The notes under the pieces were generated by a model that saw nothing but the letters and a program-made list of their open reading frames with translations, did not search any database and was not told where the DNA came from. Both the position numbers and the translations under genes were made by a program. From Heliobacterium mobile (lineage in GTDB: Bacteria > Bacillota > Desulfitobacteriia > Heliobacteriales > Heliobacteriaceae), in contig NZ_WNKU01000011.1 of NCBI RefSeq assembly GCF_009720735.1, forward strand, positions 56,777 to 120,776: 64,000 bases of DNA, given 5' to 3'. Of this stretch, positions 41,053 through 49,637 are shown in pieces (within the stretch, counting starts at the first letter, position 1; each line of letters opens with the position of its first letter).

Positions 41053-41704
41053 TCGTATTTCCCTCCAATTGAGCGATGCGTTCCTCCAGATGGGAGATCT
41101 TCCGCTGCATACAGAAGAGCATCTCCGCAACTGGGTCAGGCAGATGATTATGGTCTAGATCGATAGGGTTGCGGTCTTTCACGTTGACACCGTCACGGAT
41201 GACGATTCGTCCCGGCACACCGACGACAGTGCAGTTCGGCGGGACCGGTTTGAGCACGACTGAACCGGCACCGATTTTCACATTGTCACCGATGGTCATG
41301 GAGCCCAAAACCTTGGCGCCCGACGATACGACCACGTTGTTGCCGATGGTGGGGTGGCGCTTGCCTTTTTCCTTCCCCGTTCCACCTAAGGTCACGCCTT
41401 GATAGATGGTGACATTATCGCCCACTTCCGCCGTCTCCCCAATGACGACACCGGTGCCGTGATCGATGAACAGCCCTTCTCCGATCTTCGCACCGGGGTG
41501 AATCTCGATACCCGTGACAAAGCGGCTAACCTGCGAGATGAACCGGGCCAATACAGGCCATTTTTTCTTATAGAGCCAGTGTGCGACGCGGTGGATTAAA
41601 ATCGCGTGAAATCCCGGATAACAGAGGATGACCTCCCATACGGATTTTACTGCGGGATCTCGCTCAAATACCACCTGAATGTCTCTGCGGATACGACCCA
41701 GCAT
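40994..41704 (-). CDS. cysE: Serine O-acetyltransferase
   Basis: First step of cysteine synthesis (serine + acetyl-CoA to O-acetylserine). The 236 aa start [20 protein letters not shown] and then carry left-handed beta-helix hexapeptide repeats ([20 protein letters not shown] onward). The C-terminal 45 residues are helical and charged and extend the usual length slightly, running into cysS. It is the first gene after the T-box. Confidence 0.95.
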   Translation of the reverse strand: MLGRIRRDIQVVFERDPAVKSVWEVILCYPGFHAILIHRVAHWLYKKKWPVLARFISQVSRFVTGIEIHPGAKIGEGLFIDHGTGVVIGETAEVGDNVTIYQGVTLGGTGKEKGKRHPTIGNNVVVSSGAKVLGSMTIGDNVKIGAGSVVLKPVPPNCTVVGVPGRIVIRDGVNVKDRNPIDLDHNHLPDPVAEMLFCMQRKISHLEERIAQLEGNTSDSQSVQHVEAGERNVCSA

Positions 41705-41737
41705 GTGTCAGTCCCCCCTGTCAATCTTGAAAAATAT

Positions 41738-42038
41738 AAAAACCCTCCACCTCTGTCTTAGGACAGAGGCGAAGGGTCTTTCGCGGTTCCACTCTGCTTG
41801 ACGCACAAGCGCCAACTCGTCCGGCGCGCCCCGTTACAGGCGTTCCGAAGGCGGATAACGGGGCCAATCCGGCCGGATTTACACATGGTCGTCACCATGG
41901 TTCAATCGGGCGATTCCCGGGCGCACAGACACCGCTGTTCACCCCGGTCGCTTCCAGCCAACGGCGACCTTCTCTGGTGGGGATCTACGATGGTTCCTCC
42001 CGATCTTCATCGGTATCTTTGTTCAGTTATCTCGATTA
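41738..42038 (-). promoter_or_regulatory. T-box riboswitch for cysE-cysS (tRNA-Cys)
   Basis: The minus-strand leader ends in the T-box sequence GTGGAACCGCGAAAG (near 41780-41795), followed by the terminator stem ACCCTTCGCCTCTGTC/GACAGAGGTGGAGGGT and a T run. Upstream lies a stem I with an AGAGA bulge and a GGTCGC/GCGACC distal stem; a TGC triplet near 41920 can serve as specifier. Uncharged tRNA-Cys would stabilise the antiterminator and turn on cysE-cysS. Confidence 0.88.
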
Positions 42039-42044
42039 TGGCCT

Positions 42045-42074
42045 ATTATACGTTTTTTCCGAAAGCGGTGTCAA
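42045..42074 (-). promoter_or_regulatory. Promoter of the cysE T-box operon
   Basis: Consensus TTGACA, 18 bases, TATAAT on the minus strand. An 8-bp hairpin (GACTTGTC/GACAAGTC, 42078-42098) lies just before it at the end of gltX. Confidence 0.85.
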
Positions 42075-42083
42075 TGTGACTTG

Positions 42084-43553
42084 TCACAGCGACAAGTCCA
42101 ACTGGGCCGCCGAATGGCGAACCCGGGCGACGACCGATTCCCGGCCGAGCGCGGCAATGATGTAGTTGAGATCAGGACCATGCTGTTGGCCCGTCAAAGC
42201 GATACGAATGGGCATAAAGACTTTCTTTCCGCCTTGCTTCGTCTCCTTGGTGACTTCCTTCAGCAGCGCTTTTACCGAATCAGGCTCAATCGCCCGGCCA
42301 TCGGTGATTTTCTGCAAAAAGGCGTTCAACACCAGAGGTACCTGCTCTTCTGCCAAGACCGCCTTGGCTTCATCGCTCTCGAAGGTCACTTCATCCCCGA
42401 AGAAGAGCGGAGCAAAATCGGCGACTTGCGCCATGTAGGATATTTTCTCCTGAACGGCCTGCATCATCCACCGGACTTTTTGCTTCTGCCCATCATCAAG
42501 CGCCTCCGCCAGATAACCCGCTTCCCGAAGGTGCGGCAGAGCTAATTCGATCAAGCGGTCGATCTCTGCTTTGCGGATGTAGACGCCATTGATGTAGTTT
42601 AGTTTATCCGAATCAAAGACAGCGGGGTTTTTCGCCACCCGGTCGAGGGAAAAGCGGCTGATCAACTCATCCAAGGTGAAGATCTCTTCTTCCCCTTCCG
42701 GAGACCACCCTAGCAGCACGAGGAAGTTCACCAGTGCCTCAGGAAGATACCCTTGAGACTGGTAAGCCACGACGGAGGTGGAACCGTGGCGCTTGCTCAT
42801 CTTGGTGCGGTCTTTGCCGAGGATCAACGATACATGGGCGAATTTCGGACGGGACAATCCCAGCGCATCATAAATTAAAAGCTGCCGAGGTGTATTGGAG
42901 AGATGCTCCTCGCCCCGGATAACATGGGTGATATCCATCGATGCATCGTCGAGGACGACGGCGAAGTTATAGGTCGGAATACCGTCCGACTTGACGATGA
43001 TAAAGTCACCGATACCGGCACAGTCGAAGCTGACTTGACCGCGTACCAGGTCATCGACGGTGACAGCACCTTCATCAGGCACTCGGAAACGAATGACGGG
43101 CTTCCGTCCTTCCGCTTGATAGCGGGCTTCATCTTCCGGGCTGAGGCAGCGGCAATTACCAGCGTAGCGAGGCATCTCCCCTTTATCGATAAACGCCTGC
43201 CGCTGGGCTTCCAGTTCTTCTTCCGAACAATAGCAGCGATACGCTTGTCCCGATGCCAGCAGCTTCTCGGCCGCCTCTGTGTAGATGGAAAGACGTTCCG
43301 TCTGCCGGTATGGGGCATGAGGTCCGCCGACGCGGATGCCTTCATCCCAGGTGATGCCGAGCCACTCTAAAGAGTCAAGAATGTTCTTCTCGCTCTCTAG
43401 GCTCGAGCGTTCTAGGTCGGTATCTTCAATCCGGACGATGAACTGTCCGCCAAAGCGGCGAGCCAGCAAAAAGTTAAACAGGGCTGAACGGGCACCGCCG
43501 ATATGCAGCGGACCTGTGGGGCTGGGGGCGAAACGAACGCGGACGTTTTGCAC
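42084..43553 (-). CDS. gltX: Glutamyl-tRNA synthetase
   Basis: Class I synthetase, 489 aa, from GTG at 43551-43553 with AAAGGAG about 9 bases upstream. FAPSPTGPLHIGGAR carries the HIGH-type motif and KMSKRHG the KMSKS motif. A zinc-like set (CYCSEEELEAQRQAF... CRCLSP region) lies between. It follows ispDF and precedes the cysE unit, as in Bacillus. Charging specificity (Glu only or also tRNA-Gln) cannot be read here. Confidence 0.96.
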   Translation of the reverse strand: MQNVRVRFAPSPTGPLHIGGARSALFNFLLARRFGGQFIVRIEDTDLERSSLESEKNILDSLEWLGITWDEGIRVGGPHAPYRQTERLSIYTEAAEKLLASGQAYRCYCSEEELEAQRQAFIDKGEMPRYAGNCRCLSPEDEARYQAEGRKPVIRFRVPDEGAVTVDDLVRGQVSFDCAGIGDFIIVKSDGIPTYNFAVVLDDASMDITHVIRGEEHLSNTPRQLLIYDALGLSRPKFAHVSLILGKDRTKMSKRHGSTSVVAYQSQGYLPEALVNFLVLLGWSPEGEEEIFTLDELISRFSLDRVAKNPAVFDSDKLNYINGVYIRKAEIDRLIELALPHLREAGYLAEALDDGQKQKVRWMMQAVQEKISYMAQVADFAPLFFGDEVTFESDEAKAVLAEEQVPLVLNAFLQKITDGRAIEPDSVKALLKEVTKETKQGGKKVFMPIRIALTGQQHGPDLNYIIAALGRESVVARVRHSAAQLDLSL

Positions 43554-43613
43554 GAGGTCATGCTCCTTTTCTCTGTTTATGTAAAAACTCGTCCACAGAA
43601 CAAGCGAAAGTAC

Positions 43614-44891
43614 CTAGTTTTTGACTACGGTAGCCACGGCATAAGTTGCGATCCCTTCACCGGTGCCGGTAAAACCAAGCCCCTCTGTCGTGGTAGCTTT
43701 CACATTGATCCGATCCACCGGGATACCTAAAGCCTGACTGATCTTTTGTTGCATGGCCGGAATGAACGGCGCCAGCTTGGGGCGCTGAGCCACGATGGTC
43801 GCATCGATGTTGACGACGGTCCAGCCCCGCTCTTTGAGCTTACCATCGACGGCTTCTAAAAGCAGGATGCTGGAAATCCCTTTGTAGGTCGGATCGTTAT
43901 CGGGGAAATGACGGCCGATATCGCCCATGGAGGCGGCGCCAAGCAGGGCATCCTTGATCGCATGGAGTAGCACATCGGCATCGGAGTGACCGAGCAGCCC
44001 TTTTTCATAGGGCACGTCGACACCACCGAGGATGAGTTTCCGTCCTTCTACCAGCTTATGCACATCATATCCCATACCGGTACACACCCGAAGCAGCCAT
44101 TGCAGCGGATCCGATGAAAGCTCCATCGCCCGTTCCTGGGCTGCCGCAGCTTCGCCAACCGCAGCGTCCGATTGCTTTTGCCTCCGCTTGATGATGGCTT
44201 CCGCCAGCACCATGTCTTCGGGCGTGGTCAACTTGACGTTTTCGTACTCCCCTTCGACGAGATAGACGGGATAGCCGGCCATCTCCATGACCATGGCATC
44301 ATCGGTGGGAATGCCGCGATAGCCCCGGGAACGAGACTCCTTTAGATGGTCATAAGCATGAAGGAGATCTTTTACGGCGAAGACTTGCGGTGTTTGGACA
44401 GCGTACATACCGGAACGTTCCGGTGTTTCGATCACTTTGCCGTCGGCTGATACTTTTTTGATCGTATCCTTGACCGGCACAGCGACGACAGCGGATCGGC
44501 AAGCCGCTACCTTTTGGATACATCTGGTAAGCAAGGCGGGCGTGAAAAGGGGCCGTGCGCCATCATGCACGGCCACCCATTTACATGCTTTCTCACCCAA
44601 AGCTTTAAGCCCTTGCTGTACCGAATCCATTCGCTCTTCGCCGCCCTCGACGACCCGGATGCGTTCCGCCCAGCCGTTCCCTTCCACCAACCCCTGCATG
44701 TAGGCTATGTCCTCTCGGCTGGTCACCAAGAGGATCGGCTGAAAGTGAGCCGGATGGTTCACAAAACCCTGCAGCGTCCACCAGATGATCGGTTTGCCTG
44801 CCAAGGGTAAGAGAACTTTGTTCTTGTCGGCACCCATGCGCTTGCCGCGCCCGGCGGCGACGATAATGGCTGCACAGCACCCATTAGACAA
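43614..44891 (-). CDS. ispDF: Bifunctional IspD/IspF, MEP pathway
   Basis: Fusion of the cytidylyltransferase IspD (about 1-230; [12 protein letters not shown] near 14-25, AVHDGARP) and MECDP synthase IspF (about 265-425; GYDVHKL metal motif, [15 protein letters not shown]). The two act in non-consecutive steps of isoprenoid precursor synthesis. TTG at 44889-44891 has the better spaced GAGG; an ATG two codons upstream is possible. The start overlaps the yacL stop. Confidence 0.93.
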   Translation of the reverse strand: MSNGCCAAIIVAAGRGKRMGADKNKVLLPLAGKPIIWWTLQGFVNHPAHFQPILLVTSREDIAYMQGLVEGNGWAERIRVVEGGEERMDSVQQGLKALGEKACKWVAVHDGARPLFTPALLTRCIQKVAACRSAVVAVPVKDTIKKVSADGKVIETPERSGMYAVQTPQVFAVKDLLHAYDHLKESRSRGYRGIPTDDAMVMEMAGYPVYLVEGEYENVKLTTPEDMVLAEAIIKRRQKQSDAAVGEAAAAQERAMELSSDPLQWLLRVCTGMGYDVHKLVEGRKLILGGVDVPYEKGLLGHSDADVLLHAIKDALLGAASMGDIGRHFPDNDPTYKGISSILLLEAVDGKLKERGWTVVNIDATIVAQRPKLAPFIPAMQQKISQALGIPVDRINVKATTTEGLGFTGTGEGIATYAVATVVKN

Positions 44892-46029
44892 TTGCATTCA
44901 CCTCATTCAAGGTCGGAGAAGGCGAAGACGTGGTCGCCTTTTTTCCATCACCAGCTTTGGGTTTGGCAAAGATCATACGGCCTGCCGCCGTTTGCAGCAC
45001 CGACGTCACCAAGACGGTAATCATCTGACCGATAAAGCGTTTGCCACCATCGACGACGATCATCGTGCCGTCATCCAGGTAGGCTACACCTTGGCCTAAT
45101 TCCTTCCCATCCTTGATCACCTGTACGGTCATCTCTTCGCCCGGCAGAACGACCGGCTTGACGGCGTTGGCCAATTCGTTGATATTGAGAACCTTGACCC
45201 CCTGCAGTTCGGCCACTTTGTTTAAGTTATAATCGTTCGTGACGATCTGTCCGCCCACTTCCCGGCAGAGCCGGACCAGTTTGGAGTCGACTTCGGCCAA
45301 GTCATCATAGTCGCGCTGGTCAATCTGGACGACGACATCCAATTCCTTGCGGATCTTATTGAGTATATCCAAGCCCCGCCGACCGCGGTTGCGTTTCAGC
45401 AAATCTGACGAATCGGCAATATGCTGCAATTCCTCGAGCACAAAGGCCGGAATGACCAACGTACCGTCAATAAAACCGCTTTTGCAGATATCGGCAATCC
45501 GTCCGTCGATGATGACGCTCGTATCAAGGACCTTGAGAGAGGGGTTTTTCGGGGGATCCCCTTTCGGTTGGCTTCGTTCCTTCCCACCGAGCCGGGGAAT
45601 GACACTCAATACTTCCTCACGCTTTTTGACACCGACACGCATACCGACATATCCTAAGATAGCCGCCACAAAAATGGAGATATAACGACCCAAACCAGGA
45701 ATCTCAGAAATGGGAGACACCAACAGGTTGGCAATGAAAAGGCCAACGATAAGTCCAAAGGCCCCGCCGATCAATTCTTGCGTGGGAGTTCGTTGCAGTC
45801 TGTTTTCCAACCAACCGGTCAGAACGACGACTCGCTTCATCAATGGGGGGGCAATAAAAAAGCCAAACAAACCGGGAAGCATCGTAACTATGGCCAAGAA
45901 GGAATGCTTCGCTGGGTAAGAGGAAAGGTCAAAAACGCGGTTCGCCCCGGAAATTAACGAATACCCAAAGGAAAAGCCTGCAGCGGCAAAAGCCAGCGCA
46001 ATGGCGTATCTCATGATATTCCTAAGCAT
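44884..46029 (-). CDS. yacL: Membrane PIN/TRAM-domain protein, YacL family
   Basis: A 381-aa protein (ATG 46027-46029 behind GGAGGTGATTGG). About four hydrophobic segments fill residues 1-135, then a PIN domain starts at [17 protein letters not shown] with catalytic Asp169 and a TRAM domain follows near 300-360. The PIN fold implies ribonuclease activity at the membrane; substrate unknown. It sits between carD and ispD as in Bacillus. An earlier in-frame start precedes the ribosome-binding site. Confidence 0.92.
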   Translation of the reverse strand: MLRNIMRYAIALAFAAAGFSFGYSLISGANRVFDLSSYPAKHSFLAIVTMLPGLFGFFIAPPLMKRVVVLTGWLENRLQRTPTQELIGGAFGLIVGLFIANLLVSPISEIPGLGRYISIFVAAILGYVGMRVGVKKREEVLSVIPRLGGKERSQPKGDPPKNPSLKVLDTSVIIDGRIADICKSGFIDGTLVIPAFVLEELQHIADSSDLLKRNRGRRGLDILNKIRKELDVVVQIDQRDYDDLAEVDSKLVRLCREVGGQIVTNDYNLNKVAELQGVKVLNINELANAVKPVVLPGEEMTVQVIKDGKELGQGVAYLDDGTMIVVDGGKRFIGQMITVLVTSVLQTAAGRMIFAKPKAGDGKKATTSSPSPTLNEVNAIV

Positions 46030-46152
46030 CCAATCACCTCCTTTTCTAATATTTTTGCTAAGTTTCATTAACATTATACGGGAAAAACATATGTCCTGGC
46101 AAGAAGATGGGTTTTTTTAGAACTTTTTTCGTTAAATTTCCTTAAACAATGT

Positions 46153-46195
46153 AAAAAGCCCGCATGACCTGTCTATTTTAGGCCAGTACCCGGGC
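46153..46195 (-). terminator. Terminator after carD
   Basis: Minus strand GCCCG/CGGGC enclosing partly complementary GGCC and GGTC segments, followed by TTTTT. The left arm overlaps the last carD codons. Confidence 0.6.
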
Positions 46196-46654
46196 CAAAA
46201 GATCTTCAATCTGCGCCGGTTGAGAGTCGAAGGCCAGGACGAGCTCACTGATCAGGATCTGTTTCGCATTTTCCAGCATTCGCCGTTCACCGGTGGACAA
46301 GCCTTTATCTTGGTTGCGGTGAACCAGGTTGCGTACTACCTCAGCGACTGCCAAGATGTCGCCACTCTTCATTTTATCGAGATTGGCCCGGTAGCGGTGA
46401 TGCCAGTTGTTCGAGGCGGTGCTTCGTTTCTGCTGCAAGACTTCCATCACCTGGGAGATCCCCTCTTCGTCAGCCACCTGCCGCAACCCGATATCGTCGG
46501 TATTGCCGATGGGGACCATGATCCGCATATCGCCGATGGAAAGCTTCATCACGTAATACTTCCGTTTCTTGCCTAGGACCTCTTTCTCTTCAATCGCCTC
46601 GATGACACCTGCACCGTGCATGGGATAGACCACTTTATCGCCGATGGAAAACAC
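46178..46654 (-). CDS. CarD/CdnL-family transcription regulator
   Basis: Binds the RNA polymerase beta subunit and stabilises open complexes at rRNA promoters. The 158 aa have the RNAP-interaction Tudor-like domain (MFSIGDKVVYPMHGAGVIEA to about 60) and a helical C-terminal DNA-binding domain (HHRYRANLDKMKSGDILAVA). It is divergent from the conserved plus-strand gene at 46816. Confidence 0.92.
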   Translation of the reverse strand: MFSIGDKVVYPMHGAGVIEAIEEKEVLGKKRKYYVMKLSIGDMRIMVPIGNTDDIGLRQVADEEGISQVMEVLQQKRSTASNNWHHRYRANLDKMKSGDILAVAEVVRNLVHRNQDKGLSTGERRMLENAKQILISELVLAFDSQPAQIEDLLARVLA

Positions 46655-46743
46655 GGGATCCCTCCTTTGCCATCAAACCCAAAATTCGAATTTTATCCGA
46701 CATTAGGTTGGCTTAAGTGCCATCTTTCCCCATCCCCCTTTGA

Positions 46744-46773
46744 TTGACAATCGCTGGCGGACCCCGCTATAAT
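46744..46773 (+). promoter_or_regulatory. Promoter of the 46.8 kb gene
   Basis: Consensus TTGACA, 18 bases, TATAAT, about 43 bases before the start codon, in the divergent gap with carD. Confidence 0.85.
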
Positions 46774-46815
46774 GGGGGCAAACATCCGGTTGGGAAAGGA
46801 CGGGAGCATTGGAGC

Positions 46816-47211
46816 ATGAAAGACTTGGCGTGCGAACAGTTTCAGGATACGGTATCCCAATTTTTAATCCGTCATCAAAGTATCTTGGACATACTCTCCA
46901 AGTCTCAGGAATCCAATGCCCGGGTAAACCGGGCGGTCGTAAAAGCCGTGACCAATTGCGGCTGTGTGAAGATAAAAGCGGAAAAGCATGATATTCCACC
47001 TGAGGCTACCCTTGCAGATCTGAAAACCCTGTTGAGCACTCATTTGGAAGGCGAACTTTGCCCCAACTGCCGCGATATCATCGTCGGTGAGATGGGAAAA
47101 TCGCTCTTCTATATGACAGCCCTATGCCATAGCTTAGGTTTAAACTTGTCAGATGTACTGCAACAGGAAAACGAGAAGGTATCCACGTTAAGAGTATTCA
47201 ATTTCACTTGA
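46816..47211 (+). CDS. Conserved Cys-containing protein of unknown function
   Basis: 131 aa from ATG at 46816. I recognise the pattern as a conserved clostridial protein but not a defined function. It looks all-helical; CGC at 48-50 and CPNC at 82-85 could bind a metal, and the end (about 92-130, SLFYMTALCHSLGLNLSDVL) recalls the last helices of MazG-like pyrophosphohydrolases without their acidic metal motif. It has a strong promoter and its own terminator, so it is a single-gene unit. Confidence 0.8.
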   Translation: MKDLACEQFQDTVSQFLIRHQSILDILSKSQESNARVNRAVVKAVTNCGCVKIKAEKHDIPPEATLADLKTLLSTHLEGELCPNCRDIIVGEMGKSLFYMTALCHSLGLNLSDVLQQENEKVSTLRVFNFT

Positions 47212-47226
47212 CCTCATGACTTGCAC

Positions 47227-47255
47227 GCGGTCGGCTCATTGCCGGTCGCTTTTTT
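47227..47255 (+). terminator. Terminator after the 46.8 kb gene
   Basis: GCGGTCGGC-TCATT-GCCGGTCGC (nine pairs, two of them G-T) followed by six T. Confidence 0.85.
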
Positions 47256-47346
47256 ATTGCCTTTTTAGGGCTTTAGGGAAATCGAATGAAGTGACTGGCA
47301 CCCGCGCAAACTGAAACCATCATACTGCCCAAGGAAGGGATTTAGC

Positions 47347-48081
47347 TTGCAAACAGACCAGTCATCATCAGGCAACCAACCGGGCATTCCCATAGGGGCT
47401 GCACCCGTCATGATCTATCCCCCCATGACGGATCCGGCCTATTGGGCAAAGCCGTCACCACCGACAGGCTTTCAAAGCTCTGCCCCATCGTCATCCCAAC
47501 AAAGGCAACCGCAGAATCAAGGGCAGAGTCATCAAGGTCAACAAGGGAGCGGCAACCGGCAGCAGAATTCTGGACCGAATTCAAGGCAAGGCTCAAGTCA
47601 AAAGCAGAATGCCAAACAAAAGGACAATCCCCAAGGACAAAGTCAAGGACAAGGGCAACCGGATTCGGAAAACAACTCCGGTGGAAACCAAAATCAACAG
47701 AACGCTTCCCAGGACGGGGGACAACAGCAACAGGGGCAATTGGGAGCGACGGCACCTCCCGGCTATTACGGCTATCCCTACATGCGACCAGCTTCGCCCT
47801 ATCCCTCTTATCCACCACCGATGTACGGCGCACCGCCAGCCATGCTTCCGCAAGTCAACCTGGCCGTTCCGCCGATGACAGACAAGGACTTATTGCTCAT
47901 CGTTGACCTGATGGCTCATGAAATGAACGTCGCTAAAAAGAGCCGTTCCTTCGCTCAGACCTGTGGCAACAGTCAAGTCAAATCGGCACTGGAGAGAATC
48001 AGCCAGATGCACCAGCGCCATTGTAAGATGCTGCTTCAGCACTGCCAATCGGGCGGGATTCCGACAACCATGTGGTCATAA
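47347..48081 (+). CDS. Coat F-like protein with a long Gln/Asn/Ser-rich segment
   Basis: 244 aa from TTG at 47347, preceded by AAGGAAGGG. Residues about 40-135 are almost only Q, N, S, G and P with short repeats such as GQSQGQGQ, then a proline/tyrosine-rich stretch (YYGYPYMRPASPYPSYPP). The last 65 residues (DKDLLLIVDLMAHEMNVAKK onward) form a helical domain resembling spore coat protein F. A role in the spore coat is inferred from that domain and the neighbour. Confidence 0.8.
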   Translation: MQTDQSSSGNQPGIPIGAAPVMIYPPMTDPAYWAKPSPPTGFQSSAPSSSQQRQPQNQGQSHQGQQGSGNRQQNSGPNSRQGSSQKQNAKQKDNPQGQSQGQGQPDSENNSGGNQNQQNASQDGGQQQQGQLGATAPPGYYGYPYMRPASPYPSYPPPMYGAPPAMLPQVNLAVPPMTDKDLLLIVDLMAHEMNVAKKSRSFAQTCGNSQVKSALERISQMHQRHCKMLLQHCQSGGIPTTMWS

Positions 48082-48095
48082 AGGAGGCACTCACA

Positions 48096-48566
48096 ATGGC
48101 CGGCGCCATGAAAATGCGCAAAACCGCCCGGCAGCAAGGCGGCCGCGACAACCCATCGCCGTCGAATCAAGATGGTCAACCTTCTGGCGGTAACCAGCAG
48201 GATTCGTCAAGTTTTCTGAGTGATCAAGAGATGCTCTGGGACATCATCAATACGGAAAAACATTTGGCCCATATGTACAACGTAGCCGCCTTGGAAGCGG
48301 GCCAAGTGACACTCTATCAGGACCTGATGGTCTGTTTGAATGAAACGCAAGCCAGCCAGCGCGAACTCTTTCATATCATGCTGCAACAGGGCTGGTATCA
48401 CCTGCACCCCGCCGACAGTTGGCAGCTTCAACAGGTTTATCAACAGTTTCACGGCATGATGGAGCAACTTTCATCGCCCTCACCATCGGGCTCCGAGTCG
48501 TCCGGCGGCGGTTCAAACAGCGGAGCAAATAATAACGGAGGCGACTCTGCCGGGAGCAACAGCTGA
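48096..48566 (+). CDS. Coat F-domain spore protein
   Basis: 156 aa from ATG at 48096 with AAAGGAGG upstream; the in-frame extension to 48072 is less likely. The core (about 45-120, SDQEMLWDIINTEKHLAHMY and QRELFHIMLQQGWYHLHPAD) matches the Coat F domain of spore coat proteins. Both ends are low-complexity, the C-terminal one Ser/Gly/Asn-rich. It starts 14 bases after the preceding coat-like gene, so they are co-transcribed, and converges on disA with a 1-base gap. Confidence 0.85.
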   Translation: MAGAMKMRKTARQQGGRDNPSPSNQDGQPSGGNQQDSSSFLSDQEMLWDIINTEKHLAHMYNVAALEAGQVTLYQDLMVCLNETQASQRELFHIMLQQGWYHLHPADSWQLQQVYQQFHGMMEQLSSPSPSGSESSGGGSNSGANNNGGDSAGSNS

Positions 48567-48567
48567 A

Positions 48568-49635
48568 CTATAAATGCCCGTCCAGCAACACCTGCTCCCG
48601 CATCCGGCGAAGGCCTTCCCTGATCGCCCGCGCCCGCACCTCACCGATCCCTTCCACTTCATCGAGTTCTTCGATGGTCGCGCGGTTGATGTTCTGCAAG
48701 CTGCCAAAGGTGGCTACGAGGTTTTCCACGACCGCATAGGGAAGACGGGGAATTTGGGACAGGATCCGGTAGCCCCGGGGGGAAATAGACATATCGAGTA
48801 CGCCTAAGCCGCTTCCGTAGCCTAAAATCTTGGCGATGGGGATCAAATCGGGCGTATCATGACAAGAATGGCGAATTTCCTCCCGGATTTGGCTAACGGC
48901 ACGGTTTTCCGTGGTCCGGTAATCTTCAATGACCATCCGTCCCCGTTCTTCTACATTGTCCACCAGTTCAGCCAACTGCATGCTGACGAGCCGGCCTTCG
49001 TTACCCAGTTCGCAGATGTACTGCTGCATCTCCAAGTACATACGGGAGAACATCTCGATCCGCTGTAGGATTTTCGCCACATCGAAAACAGTCACCAACT
49101 CTTGAAACTCCAGTGCCGTCAGCGTGACGAGCGCTTTGTCGATGACCACCTTGTATTTTTCTAAAGTCTGCAGACCTTGATTGGCTTTCGTCAAAATCGT
49201 GGCGATGTCCCGCAAGCTGTAGCGGATCATCCCCTGATAGATCGTAATGATTCCCCGGCGCTGCGAGATGGAGATGACGATTTCTCCTGTCTGGCGGGCC
49301 ACCCGCTCGGCTGTCCGGTGGCGAATGCCCGTTTCACTCGAGGGAATCGACGCATCCGGCACGAGTTGCGTGTTGGCGTATAAGATCCGGGTAGCGTCAT
49401 GATTGAGGACGATGGCCCCGTCCATCTTGGCAAGTTCATAGAGAGCCGCCGATGAGTAAGGGCAGTTGATCAAAAATCCTCCTTCGACGAGATCCAGCAC
49501 CTGAGGGCTGTCACCGATGACGATGAGCCCCCCTGTCTTCGCCCGCAGGATGTTCTCCATCCCCTCCCGCAGGGGCGTGCCGGGTGCAAGAAACCGCAAG
49601 GCTCGAAATAATTTTTCATCGGTTTCTTTAACCAT
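48568..49635 (-). CDS. disA: Diadenylate cyclase DisA
   Basis: Makes cyclic di-AMP and scans DNA for branched structures. The 355 aa have the DAC domain with DGA at 72-74 and RHRTA at 105-109, a helical linker, and C-terminal helix-hairpin-helix motifs (LDEVEGIGEVRARAIREGLR). It is 2 bases after radA, whose product restrains DisA in Bacillus. Confidence 0.97.
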   Translation of the reverse strand: MVKETDEKLFRALRFLAPGTPLREGMENILRAKTGGLIVIGDSPQVLDLVEGGFLINCPYSSAALYELAKMDGAIVLNHDATRILYANTQLVPDASIPSSETGIRHRTAERVARQTGEIVISISQRRGIITIYQGMIRYSLRDIATILTKANQGLQTLEKYKVVIDKALVTLTALEFQELVTVFDVAKILQRIEMFSRMYLEMQQYICELGNEGRLVSMQLAELVDNVEERGRMVIEDYRTTENRAVSQIREEIRHSCHDTPDLIPIAKILGYGSGLGVLDMSISPRGYRILSQIPRLPYAVVENLVATFGSLQNINRATIEELDEVEGIGEVRARAIREGLRRMREQVLLDGHL

Positions 49636-49637
49636 CT

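Noticed and set aside
43614..44891. A possible artificial fusion or missed stop between ispD and ispF
   Set aside because: IspDF fusions are known in other bacteria, the linker is in frame and both active-site motif sets are intact.
47290..47340. A sigma-K type promoter before the coat-like genes (CACC and CATA elements)
   Set aside because: The -10-like element lacks the expected terminal T and spacing is off, so evidence is too weak to annotate.
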